From NCBI GenBank assembly GCA_900547615.1, contig URHH01000013.1, positions 1-36,327 of the forward strand: 36,327 nucleotides of DNA, given 5' to 3'. Shown in pieces: positions 1 through 6,728 of this stretch. The translations under genes were made by a program, and so were the position numbers. The DNA is from an uncultured Blautia sp. (GTDB lineage: Bacteria > Bacillota > Clostridia > Lachnospirales > Lachnospiraceae). Under the pieces are notes generated by a model that was not told where the DNA came from, ran no database searches, and worked only from the letters and a program-made list of their open reading frames with translations. Position 1 is the first letter of the stretch; each line of letters begins with the position of its first letter.

Positions 1-170
1 ACCGGTTTCTGGCGGCAGTGGCGCAGCCTGTATCCGATAAAAGGATCGTGGGCTGTTTAAGTACAATGGGGGAGAGCTGCGGGCTTTTGCTCCGGCTTCT
101 TCTTACTGTGGACGTGCTCTGTATGCTGACCTTTATTATTCTCATGGTAAGTTTTGGAGGAGGACCTTAA
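1..170 (+). CDS. spoIIIAE: Stage III sporulation protein AE, C-terminal end only
   Basis: Only the last 55 codons are present, read from base 3 to the TAA at 168-170; the gene starts upstream of the window. The tail reads hydrophobic (LLLRLLLTVDVLCMLTFIIL), consistent with the final membrane helix of SpoIIIAE, a multi-pass protein of the mother-cell/forespore channel (A-Q complex). The identification rests mainly on the next three genes, which are spoIIIAF, AG and AH in the standard order. The final residues GGGP overlap the GGAGGAGG ribosome binding site of spoIIIAF. The family is well known; the fragment alone would not be diagnostic. Confidence 0.85.
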   Translation, partial: RFLAAVAQPVSDKRIVGCLSTMGESCGLLLRLLLTVDVLCMLTFIILMVSFGGGP

Positions 171-176
171 ACCTTT

Positions 177-740
177 ATGAAGGCAGAGATTTATTCCTGG
201 ATTAAAAATCTTGCTGTTTTTTATATTCTTCTTACGACAGTAGTTCATCTTGTGCCGGATAAGAAATACGAGAGATACGTCAGGCTGTTCATGGGGCTTC
301 TCCTGATTTTTATGCTGATCACTCCTGTGTTTGCCCTTCTTGGAAAAGGAGAAAAGCTTCTTGCGGATTTTCAGCTTTATTATGAGGAGGAGACGGCTGT
401 TATGAAGGAAAAAGAGCTTTCCAATCTTCAGGAAATTTACTTAAAAAAAGGGTGGCAGTGGGAAATAGAAGAAAAAATAAGGGATTCTTTAAAAGAAAAA
501 GGCATATATCCGGGGGAAGTGGAAGTAGATATAGAAGGGGAAGAGGCAAGGGCAGTTCTTTATATGGAGGAGCTGCCGGGGGAGGCAGAGAAAGGAAGGA
601 TAGAAAGTGGAATGGAAGTCTGCGGGTTTAAGAAAGGAACGTTTGAAATCAGGACTTTTGAACATGAGCCGGCAGCAGTGGGTGGTTCTGCTTCTTCTGG
701 GACTTCTGCTGGCGGTGGCAGCTCTTCCGGTATCTCATGA
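177..740 (+). CDS. spoIIIAF: Stage III sporulation protein AF
   Basis: A 187-residue protein with two N-terminal membrane segments (about residues 9-27 and 36-55), a charged coil-rich region rich in Lys/Glu (about 65-110) and a small soluble alpha/beta domain (about 110-165), the SpoIIIAF layout. In B. subtilis SpoIIIAF is made in the mother cell and belongs to the channel linking mother cell and engulfed forespore. The start is ATG 177, 13 bases after GGAGGAGG. The last 25 or so residues are a Gly/Ser/Ala tail that overlaps the start of spoIIIAG by 77 bases in another frame. That tail is probably a reading-frame by-product and not part of the folded domain. Confidence 0.9.
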   Translation: MKAEIYSWIKNLAVFYILLTTVVHLVPDKKYERYVRLFMGLLLIFMLITPVFALLGKGEKLLADFQLYYEEETAVMKEKELSNLQEIYLKKGWQWEIEEKIRDSLKEKGIYPGEVEVDIEGEEARAVLYMEELPGEAEKGRIESGMEVCGFKKGTFEIRTFEHEPAAVGGSASSGTSAGGGSSSGIS

Positions 741-1029
741 GGGGCGGGAGAAAGAGACAGAAGCGGAGGAAGGAACCATAGAAAAAACAGAGCTTGAAAG
801 GAAGCTGGAACATTTTCTTTCTAATGTGGAGGGAGTGGGGGAGACAGAGGTAGTTCTTATGACAACGGAGGGAGGAAGCTTTGGAAGTGAGGAGAGGGTA
901 AAGGTGACAGGAGCGATCATATCGGCAGAAGGCGGAGAGAATCCGTCTACCGTACAGAAGATTCAGGATGCTGTCCAGGCATTATTTCAGATAGAAGCCC
1001 ATAAAATTAAAATAATGAAAAGAAAATGA
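664..1029 (+). CDS. spoIIIAG: Stage III sporulation protein AG
   Basis: I chose ATG 664 over the upstream in-frame ATG 607 because the hydrophobic signal anchor (WVVLLLLGLLLAVAALPV) begins six residues after it, and AGGA lies about ten bases before it. The product is 121 residues: one membrane helix, a charged linker, and a ring-building motif domain ending in a GGENPSTVQKIQDAVQALF type segment followed by EAHKIKIM, typical of SpoIIIAG. The B. subtilis protein forms a large oligomeric ring in the intermembrane space; this one is shorter than the roughly 200-residue model protein, mainly in the linker. It overlaps spoIIIAF by 77 bases, and its TGA overlaps an ATG of the next frame. Confidence 0.9.
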   Translation: MSRQQWVVLLLLGLLLAVAALPVSHEGREKETEAEEGTIEKTELERKLEHFLSNVEGVGETEVVLMTTEGGSFGSEERVKVTGAIISAEGGENPSTVQKIQDAVQALFQIEAHKIKIMKRK

Positions 1030-1040
1030 GGAGAGAAAAA

Positions 1041-1763
1041 GTGAAAAAGATCATGAAAAAAAATCAGGTGATTATCACCTCCCTTGCAATTTTGATTGCA
1101 GTAGCCGGTTATCTGAATTTTGCAGATGTAAACTTAAATTCAAAAGATAAAGAGGCAAGTACGGACAGCAGCAGTATTTTGGAAGATGTGGATTATGACA
1201 TTTCAGAAGAGACGGCACTTCTTGAGGAAAACGGAGAGGGAACTGGCGAGCCCCTGGCGCAGGACACCGGTACTCCGGGCGAGGCGGTACTTACAGGCGC
1301 TTCCAGTTTTGCGGCACAGGCAAAATTAAGCAGAGAGCAGGTTCGATCCCAGAATAAGGCGGATCTGCAGGAAATTATAAGCAGCGAAGAAATAGGAGAC
1401 GAGCAGAAGCAGACGGCAGTCAACACAATGGTGGCAATGACGGAGCTTACGGAAAAGGAAGCGGCGGCAGAGCTTCTTCTTGAGGCAAAAGGTTTTTCCG
1501 ATGTAATTGTAAATCTCACAGGAGAGACGGCGGACATCGTAGTTCCTGACAGCGCGCTGGAAGAGGCGAAGCTGGCGCAGATTGAGGACATTGTAAAGAG
1601 AAAAACAGGAATTGCAGAGGAGAATATTGTGATCACGCCTTTAAGTCAGAGCGATGAGACGGTTGTGGAAGAACCGGCTGCAGAGGAATCATATGAGGAA
1701 GAGTCTTACGAAGAGGGGGAGGAAGCCTCTTCAGAAGAGATAAGTGAGACAGAAATCCCTTGA
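1041..1763 (+). CDS. spoIIIAH: Stage III sporulation protein AH
   Basis: A single-pass membrane protein (helix at about residues 10-25 from the GTG start), then a low-complexity acidic linker and a C-terminal ring-building domain of the YscJ/FliF-like fold (about residues 105-200). It ends in a Glu/Ser-rich tail (EEPAAEESYEEESYEEGEE). SpoIIIAH is the mother-cell partner of forespore SpoIIQ. Three in-frame starts exist: ATG 1026, GTG 1041 and ATG 1053. GTG 1041 is preferred because AGGAGAG at 1029-1035 lies five bases upstream; ATG 1026 has no such site. It closes the spoIIIA operon; the prfC promoter overlaps its stop codon. Confidence 0.9.
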   Translation: MKKIMKKNQVIITSLAILIAVAGYLNFADVNLNSKDKEASTDSSSILEDVDYDISEETALLEENGEGTGEPLAQDTGTPGEAVLTGASSFAAQAKLSREQVRSQNKADLQEIISSEEIGDEQKQTAVNTMVAMTELTEKEAAAELLLEAKGFSDVIVNLTGETADIVVPDSALEEAKLAQIEDIVKRKTGIAEENIVITPLSQSDETVVEEPAAEESYEEESYEEGEEASSEEISETEIP

Positions 1764-1789
1764 CAGTAAAGCCTTCCATATACTAGAAT
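1760..1789 (+). promoter_or_regulatory. Vegetative sigma-A-type promoter for prfC
   Basis: TTGACA at 1760-1765, an 18-base spacer, then TAGAAT at 1784-1789. The -35 box overlaps the stop codon of spoIIIAH, so prfC seems to be separated from the sporulation operon and expressed during growth. A start of transcription near 1796 would leave a 50-base leader. Confidence 0.65.
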
Positions 1790-1846
1790 AGGAATGCTGT
1801 AAAAATATTGACAAGTGAACGAAAAAGAGAGTATAGGAGGCCAGAC

Positions 1847-3436
1847 GTGTCGAAGTATACGAAAGAAATAGAAAAAAGAAGAACCTTTGCCATTATCTCC
1901 CACCCGGATGCCGGCAAAACAACCCTGACAGAAAAATTCCTGCTGTATGGCGGGGCAATTAATCTTGCCGGAAGCGTAAAAGGCAAGGCAACTGCCCGCC
2001 ATGCAGTTTCAGACTGGATGGAGATCGAAAAAGAGAGAGGTATTTCAGTTACCTCTTCTGTTCTCCAGTTCCATTATGACGGATACTGTATCAATATCCT
2101 GGATACACCGGGACACCAGGATTTCTCCGAAGATACCTACCGTACCCTTATGGCAGCGGACTCTGCCGTGATGGTAATTGACGCATCGAAAGGTGTTGAG
2201 GCGCAGACAAGAAAGCTTTTTAAAGTCTGTGTTATGCGCCATATCCCTATTTTTACTTTTATCAATAAGCTGGACAGAGACGCAAACGATACCTTTGATC
2301 TTCTGGACGAGATTGAAAAAGAGCTTGGGATTGCCACCTGTCCTGTAAACTGGCCGATCGGCTCAGGAAAGAAGTTCCGCGGTGTGTACGACAGAAATAC
2401 AAAGAAAATTCTTACTTTTACAGATACACAGAAGGGAACAAAAGAAGGTATTATAGAAGAAATCGATCTGGACGACACAAGAGCGGACGAAGTTATGGAT
2501 CCGGAACAGAAGGAACAGTTTCTTGAGGAAATCGAGCTTCTTGACGGAGCAAGCGCAGATTTTGACCAGGAACTTGTAGATAAGGGAGAACTGACGCCTG
2601 TATTTTTCGGCTCCGCTCTTACAAACTTTGGTGTGGAGACATTTCTGGAGCATTTCCTTGCAATGACAAGCTCTCCGCTTCCGAGAAACGCAGACTGCGG
2701 TCCGGTTGACCCGATGGACGATGATTTTTCCGCGTTTGTATTTAAAATCCAGGCAAATATGAACAAGGCGCACAGAGACAGAATCGCCTTTATGCGTATC
2801 TGTTCCGGAAAATTTGACGCTTCAGAGGAAGTGTACCACGTACAGGGAGAAAAGAAGATGCGTCTTCTGCAGCCTCAGCAGATGATGGCGGAGTCACGCC
2901 ACGTTGTGGAGGAAGCTTACGCAGGCGATATTATCGGTGTGTTTGACCCGGGTATTTTCTCAATCGGAGATACCATCTGTGCTCCCGGAAAGAAATTCGC
3001 ATTTGAGGGAATCCCTACATTTGCACCGGAACATTTTGCGAGAGTGCGCCAGATTGACACTATGAAGAGAAAGCAGTTTGTAAAAGGAATCAATCAGATC
3101 GCCCAGGAGGGTGCAATTCAGATTTTCCAGGAATTTAATACAGGTATGGAAGAGATCATTGTGGGCGTGGTTGGCGTTCTGCAGTTCGATGTTTTAAAAT
3201 ACCGTCTGGAAAATGAATATAATGTGGAGATTCGTCTGGAAAATCTTCCGTATGAGCATATCCGCTGGATCGCGAATAAGGACGAGGTTAAGGTAGACAA
3301 GATCGTGGGAACTTCTGATATGAAGAAGGTCACAGACCTTAAGGGAAATCCGCTGCTTCTTTTTGTGAATGCATGGAGCGTTGGCATGACAGAGGACAGG
3401 AATCCGGATTTAATCCTGACGGAATTCAGTAAATAA
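1847..3436 (+). CDS. prfC: Peptide chain release factor 3 (RF3, translational GTPase)
   Basis: RF3 recycles the class I release factors RF1/RF2 from the ribosome after termination, using GTP. From GTG 1847 the protein has 529 residues, the same as the E. coli enzyme. The G1 loop is SHPDAGKTTLTEK (about residues 19-31), G3 is DTPGHQDF, and G4 is NKLD; the EF-G-like domain II and RF3-type C-terminal domain follow. GTG 1847 is chosen because a perfect AGGAGG lies at 1835-1840, six bases upstream; the longer TTG 1808 start lacks this. It is transcribed alone from the promoter overlapping spoIIIAH. No clear terminator follows; the next gene has its own promoter. Confidence 0.95.
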   Translation: MSKYTKEIEKRRTFAIISHPDAGKTTLTEKFLLYGGAINLAGSVKGKATARHAVSDWMEIEKERGISVTSSVLQFHYDGYCINILDTPGHQDFSEDTYRTLMAADSAVMVIDASKGVEAQTRKLFKVCVMRHIPIFTFINKLDRDANDTFDLLDEIEKELGIATCPVNWPIGSGKKFRGVYDRNTKKILTFTDTQKGTKEGIIEEIDLDDTRADEVMDPEQKEQFLEEIELLDGASADFDQELVDKGELTPVFFGSALTNFGVETFLEHFLAMTSSPLPRNADCGPVDPMDDDFSAFVFKIQANMNKAHRDRIAFMRICSGKFDASEEVYHVQGEKKMRLLQPQQMMAESRHVVEEAYAGDIIGVFDPGIFSIGDTICAPGKKFAFEGIPTFAPEHFARVRQIDTMKRKQFVKGINQIAQEGAIQIFQEFNTGMEEIIVGVVGVLQFDVLKYRLENEYNVEIRLENLPYEHIRWIANKDEVKVDKIVGTSDMKKVTDLKGNPLLLFVNAWSVGMTEDRNPDLILTEFSK

Positions 3437-3459
3437 CCCTTTTATTTTGTTGGATAATT

Positions 3460-3468
3460 TGGTATAAT
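3460..3468 (+). promoter_or_regulatory. Extended -10 promoter for asp23
   Basis: TATAAT at 3463-3468 preceded by TG at 3460-3461, an extended -10 element. The -35 position (TTTATT at 3440-3445) is poor, as is usual for this promoter class. It lies 24 bases after the prfC stop and 72 bases before the Asp23 start, giving a leader of roughly 65 bases. Confidence 0.6.
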
Positions 3469-3539
3469 ATAAATAATTATTCAGAAGAGACTGCTTCGCA
3501 CAGAACAGGCGGAGAATATAATTCTCAGGAGGGCTTATT

Positions 3540-3926
3540 ATGGCGGAAAAAAGGACAACATATAAAATACAGGATTTAGGCAAGGTAGGAGAGGTTCACA
3601 TTGCAGATGAGGTAGTTGCCATCATTGCAGGACTTGCCGCAACAGAGGTGGAAGGCGTTGCTTCTATGGCGGGAAACATTACAAACGAGCTGGTAAGCAA
3701 GCTCGGCATGAAGAGCCTGTCAAGGGGCGTGAAGGTAACTGTGCTGGAAGGCGTGGTAACCGTAGACCTTTCCCTTAACATCGAGTATGGCAAAAACGTT
3801 CTTGAGACAAGCAGAACCGTTCAGGAACGGGTGAAGACATCAATCGAAAACATGACGGGACTGGAAGTGGCAGATGTAAATATCCACATTGCCAGTGTTG
3901 ATATGGAGAAAGAAAAAGGAAAGTAA
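3540..3926 (+). CDS. Asp23/Gls24 family envelope stress-type protein (YqhY-like)
   Basis: A 128-residue soluble protein of the Asp23/Gls24 (DUF322) family, with the conserved run IAGLAATEVEGVASM and the later VDLSLNIEYG and VQERVKTSIENMTGLEV segments. The genomic place, directly before nusB, matches B. subtilis YqhY, whose loss disturbs fatty-acid synthesis control through acetyl-CoA carboxylase. No catalytic residues are known for the family; the molecular role here is inferred. The start is ATG 3540 after CAGGAGGG. The last codons (KEKGK) form the left arm of a terminator hairpin, so the gene end and the transcription stop overlap. Confidence 0.88.
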   Translation: MAEKRTTYKIQDLGKVGEVHIADEVVAIIAGLAATEVEGVASMAGNITNELVSKLGMKSLSRGVKVTVLEGVVTVDLSLNIEYGKNVLETSRTVQERVKTSIENMTGLEVADVNIHIASVDMEKEKGK

Positions 3927-3941
3927 TTCTTTCCTTTTTTT
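3913..3941 (+). terminator. Intrinsic terminator between asp23 and nusB
   Basis: Perfect 11-base inverted repeat AAAAAGGAAAG (3913-3923) / CTTTCCTTTTT (3929-3939) with a TAATT loop, running into a T tract ending at 3941. The left arm is inside the asp23 coding end. nusB starts only 26 bases later and I see no convincing promoter between them, so this may be a partial terminator. Confidence 0.8.
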
Positions 3942-3966
3942 ACTATAAGAGAAGCAGGAGGATACA

Positions 3967-4422
3967 ATGCGACAGAGAGATTTAAGAGAGCACGTTTTTA
4001 AACTGCTGTTTATGACAGAATTTAATACACAGGAGGAGATGCCGGAGCAGCTTTCCATGTATCTGGAAGGAATCGAGGAGGTTTCCGGAGAAGCACAGGA
4101 GAAGATCCAGGAAAAGTACCGTCAGGTTCTTTTTCATACAGAAGAGATCGATACGCTTTTAAATGAGACAAGCAGGGGCTGGAAGACAAAGAGGATGAGC
4201 CGCGTGGATCTTACTGCGCTTCGTCTTGCCGTGTATGAGATGAAGTACGACGAAAAGATTCCGGTGGGAGTTGCCATCAATGAGGCAGTAGAGCTTGCAA
4301 AACGTTTCGGAGGCGATACTTCCGGTTCTTTTGTAAACGGAATCCTCGGAAAGATCGCATCTGCGGAGGAACAGAAGACAGAAGAAGACAGACAGACGGA
4401 GAATGTGGAATCAGAAGCATGA
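3967..4422 (+). CDS. nusB: Transcription antitermination factor NusB
   Basis: A 151-residue all-helical NusB-fold protein. The start MRQRDLREHVFKLLFMTEF and the later RVDLTALRLAVYEM, IPVGVAINEAVELAKRFGG and FVNGILGKI segments are the family hallmarks. NusB pairs with NusE (ribosomal protein S10), binds boxA RNA and supports antitermination of rRNA operons. The start is ATG 3967 after AGGAGG. It is the first gene of the long operon nusB-xseA-xseB-ispA-dxs-tlyA-nadK-argR-recN, and its TGA overlaps the xseA start (ATGA). The terminator immediately upstream raises the question of how the operon is read. Confidence 0.95.
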   Translation: MRQRDLREHVFKLLFMTEFNTQEEMPEQLSMYLEGIEEVSGEAQEKIQEKYRQVLFHTEEIDTLLNETSRGWKTKRMSRVDLTALRLAVYEMKYDEKIPVGVAINEAVELAKRFGGDTSGSFVNGILGKIASAEEQKTEEDRQTENVESEA

Positions 4423-5636
4423 AAAATGTATATTCTGTAGGTCAGGTAAACAGGTATGTAAAAAATATGTTTACCCAGGATTTCTTTTTACAGAAAGTGT
4501 ATGTAAAAGGGGAAGTGTCCAACTGCAAGTACCATACAAGCGGGCATATTTATTTTTCACTGAAAGATGAGACAGGGACCATAAGCTGCGTCATGTTCGC
4601 AGGACAGAGGCGCGGTCTTGGCTTTTCCATGAAAGACGGCGATAAAGTTGTTGTTGGCGGAACCGTAGATGTGTACGAGAGAGACGGGCGATACCAGCTT
4701 TACGCAAAGGAGATCACTCTGGAGGGGGCGGGAGATCTTTATGAAAGATTTCTTGCTCTGAAACAGGAACTGGAAGAGATGGGAATGTTTGCGCAGGAGT
4801 ACAAACAGCCGATTCCTCCGTTTGTGCGGAAACTGGGCGTTGTCACGGCGCCGACAGGAGCTGCTGTTCAGGATATACGAAATGTGTCTCTTCGGAGAAA
4901 TCCTTATCTGCAGATCATTCTCTATCCTGCCCTTGTCCAGGGAGAAGGAGCGGCAGAAAGCGTGGCGAAGGGAATCCGAATGCTTGATGAGGCCGGGGTA
5001 GATGTGATCATCGCAGGAAGAGGCGGCGGTTCCATTGAAGATTTGTGGGCGTTTAATGAAGAAGTTGTAGCGCGCGCGATTTTTGAATGCAGAACGCCTG
5101 TGATTTCCGCAGTTGGTCATGAGACGGATTTTACCATTGCAGATTTTGTGGCAGATCTGCGCGCTCCCACGCCGTCCGCGGCAGCAGAGCTGGCTGTATA
5201 TGATTACAGAAGTGTGTTAGAGGCAGCCGGTTCCTTAAGGGAGCGGCTGCATCGTGCCATGTGGGGAAAAACAGAGCTTTTCCGGGAACGGCTTTCCGGT
5301 TATCAGACGAAGCTTTCTTATGTCAGTCCGCAGAACCGGTTAAGAGAGGACAGGCAGAGGCTTCTTTCCCTGGAAGAAGCTGTGGAAACGGCAATGAATT
5401 TAAAGATAAAAGAAGAAAAACAGAGACTTTCTGTTTATCTGGAACGGTTTTCCGGGCTTTCCCCTTTGAAAAAGCTGAATCAGGGATATTCCTATGTGGC
5501 AGATGAGAGGGGAAAAACGGTTACAAGTGTAGATGGAATAAAGGAAAAAGACAGACTTTTTATCTCTGTGACAGACGGAACAATAGAGACTGAGGTTAGC
5601 AGTATCAGGAAGGAAACAGAACAATATGGCAGATAA
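4419..5636 (+). CDS. xseA: Exodeoxyribonuclease VII large subunit
   Basis: A 405-residue catalytic subunit of exonuclease VII, which degrades single-stranded DNA from both ends to short oligonucleotides. An N-terminal OB fold (about residues 1-100, with VYVKGEVSNCKYHTSGHIYFSLKD) is followed by the catalytic domain, including GVVTAPTGAAVQDI, IIAGRGGGSIEDLWAFNEE and SAVGHETDFTIADFVADLRAPTPSAAAE in the expected order. A coiled-coil region and a C-terminal NQGYSYV segment follow. It overlaps nusB by four bases and xseB by eleven, so translation is probably coupled. Confidence 0.97.
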   Translation: MKNVYSVGQVNRYVKNMFTQDFFLQKVYVKGEVSNCKYHTSGHIYFSLKDETGTISCVMFAGQRRGLGFSMKDGDKVVVGGTVDVYERDGRYQLYAKEITLEGAGDLYERFLALKQELEEMGMFAQEYKQPIPPFVRKLGVVTAPTGAAVQDIRNVSLRRNPYLQIILYPALVQGEGAAESVAKGIRMLDEAGVDVIIAGRGGGSIEDLWAFNEEVVARAIFECRTPVISAVGHETDFTIADFVADLRAPTPSAAAELAVYDYRSVLEAAGSLRERLHRAMWGKTELFRERLSGYQTKLSYVSPQNRLREDRQRLLSLEEAVETAMNLKIKEEKQRLSVYLERFSGLSPLKKLNQGYSYVADERGKTVTSVDGIKEKDRLFISVTDGTIETEVSSIRKETEQYGR

Positions 5637-5844
5637 CAACGAAAAAACCATAAAGGAAGTGTTTGAGGAGCTGGACGTTTTAGTGGAACGTCTGGAGGAT
5701 CGGGAAACTTCCCTGGAGGATTCTTTCCGTCTTTATCAGGAAGGCATGGAGCTTTTGAAATACTGCAGCGAAAAGCTGGATACGGTGGAGAAAAAGATGC
5801 TGCAGATAAATGAGGATGGGACATTCTGTGAATTTTCAAGATAA
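5626..5844 (+). CDS. xseB: Exodeoxyribonuclease VII small subunit
   Basis: A 72-residue helical protein of the XseB family: FEELDVLVERLEDRETSLEDSFRLYQEGMEL is typical, as is its length. Several small subunits coat the helical arm of each XseA subunit. The start ATG 5626 lies inside the end of xseA (11-base overlap). The gene also overlaps the chosen ispA start by 17 bases. Confidence 0.95.
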   Translation: MADNNEKTIKEVFEELDVLVERLEDRETSLEDSFRLYQEGMELLKYCSEKLDTVEKKMLQINEDGTFCEFSR

Positions 5845-6715
5845 ATTAAAAGAAAAGACAGGCAGAGCTGAGGAAGTGATAAAGAAGTATCTTCCGAAAG
5901 AAGAAGGCTTTGCGAAAAATATGGCGCAGGCAATGAATTACAGTATGCTTGCAGGGGGAAAACGCCTGCGTCCCCTGCTTATGGAAGAAACGTATCGGCT
6001 GTTTGGCGGAGAAGAAAAGGTGATTGAGCCTTTTATGGCGGGCATGGAAATGATACACACCCATTCCCTGATCCACGACGACCTTCCTGCCATTGATAAT
6101 GACGATTACAGGAGAGGCCGTCTTACCACGCATAAAGTATACGGAGAGGCTATGGGCGTTTTAAGCGGCGCAGCTCTTTTAAATTACGCCTATGAGGTCA
6201 TGCTTCAGGCGTTTGCTCTCACAGAGGAGAAAGAGCGCGTCATAAAGGCGCTGACTCTGATGGCGAATAAGACAGGTATTTATGGAATGCTGGGCGGTCA
6301 GAGCGTAGATGTGGAAAATGACGGAAAGCCTCTTACAAAAGAAATGCTGGATTATATTTACAGAAACAAAACCTCTGCTCTTATTGAGGCAGCCATGATG
6401 ACAGGCGCGGTTCTTGCAGGGGCAGAAGAAAAAGAAGTGGAGATCATCGGTGAGGCAGCCGGAAAAATCGGTCTTGCATTTCAGATCCAGGACGACATTC
6501 TCGATGTCACAAGCACGGAGGAGGAACTGGGAAAACCGGTCCACAGCGATGAAAAAAACAATAAAGTAACGTATGTAAGCCTGTTTGGGATTCAGGAAGC
6601 GTCCGAACAGGTAAAGAGGCTTTCGGAGGAGGCAGTTTCTCTTATCCGCGGGCTTTATCAAAAAAATGAATTCCTGTGTACGCTGATTCAGGAGCTTGTA
6701 AGCCGCAGGAAGTGA
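5828..6715 (+). CDS. ispA: Farnesyl/geranyl diphosphate synthase (short-chain polyprenyl synthase)
   Basis: Condenses isopentenyl diphosphate with allylic diphosphates to C10-C15 chains, the precursors for undecaprenyl carriers and quinones. The first Asp-rich motif is DDLPAIDNDDYRRG (about residue 83 on), the second is QIQDDILDVTS, and KTSALIEAAMMTGA is conserved. I favour GTG 5828 (295 residues) because AGGATGGG ends seven bases upstream and family members begin shortly before FQDKL; ATG 5810 would add six residues. It sits between xseB and dxs, a common grouping that joins precursor supply (DXP pathway) to chain elongation. Confidence 0.94.
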   Translation: MNFQDKLKEKTGRAEEVIKKYLPKEEGFAKNMAQAMNYSMLAGGKRLRPLLMEETYRLFGGEEKVIEPFMAGMEMIHTHSLIHDDLPAIDNDDYRRGRLTTHKVYGEAMGVLSGAALLNYAYEVMLQAFALTEEKERVIKALTLMANKTGIYGMLGGQSVDVENDGKPLTKEMLDYIYRNKTSALIEAAMMTGAVLAGAEEKEVEIIGEAAGKIGLAFQIQDDILDVTSTEEELGKPVHSDEKNNKVTYVSLFGIQEASEQVKRLSEEAVSLIRGLYQKNEFLCTLIQELVSRRK

Positions 6716-6728
6716 AAGAAGGATACCA

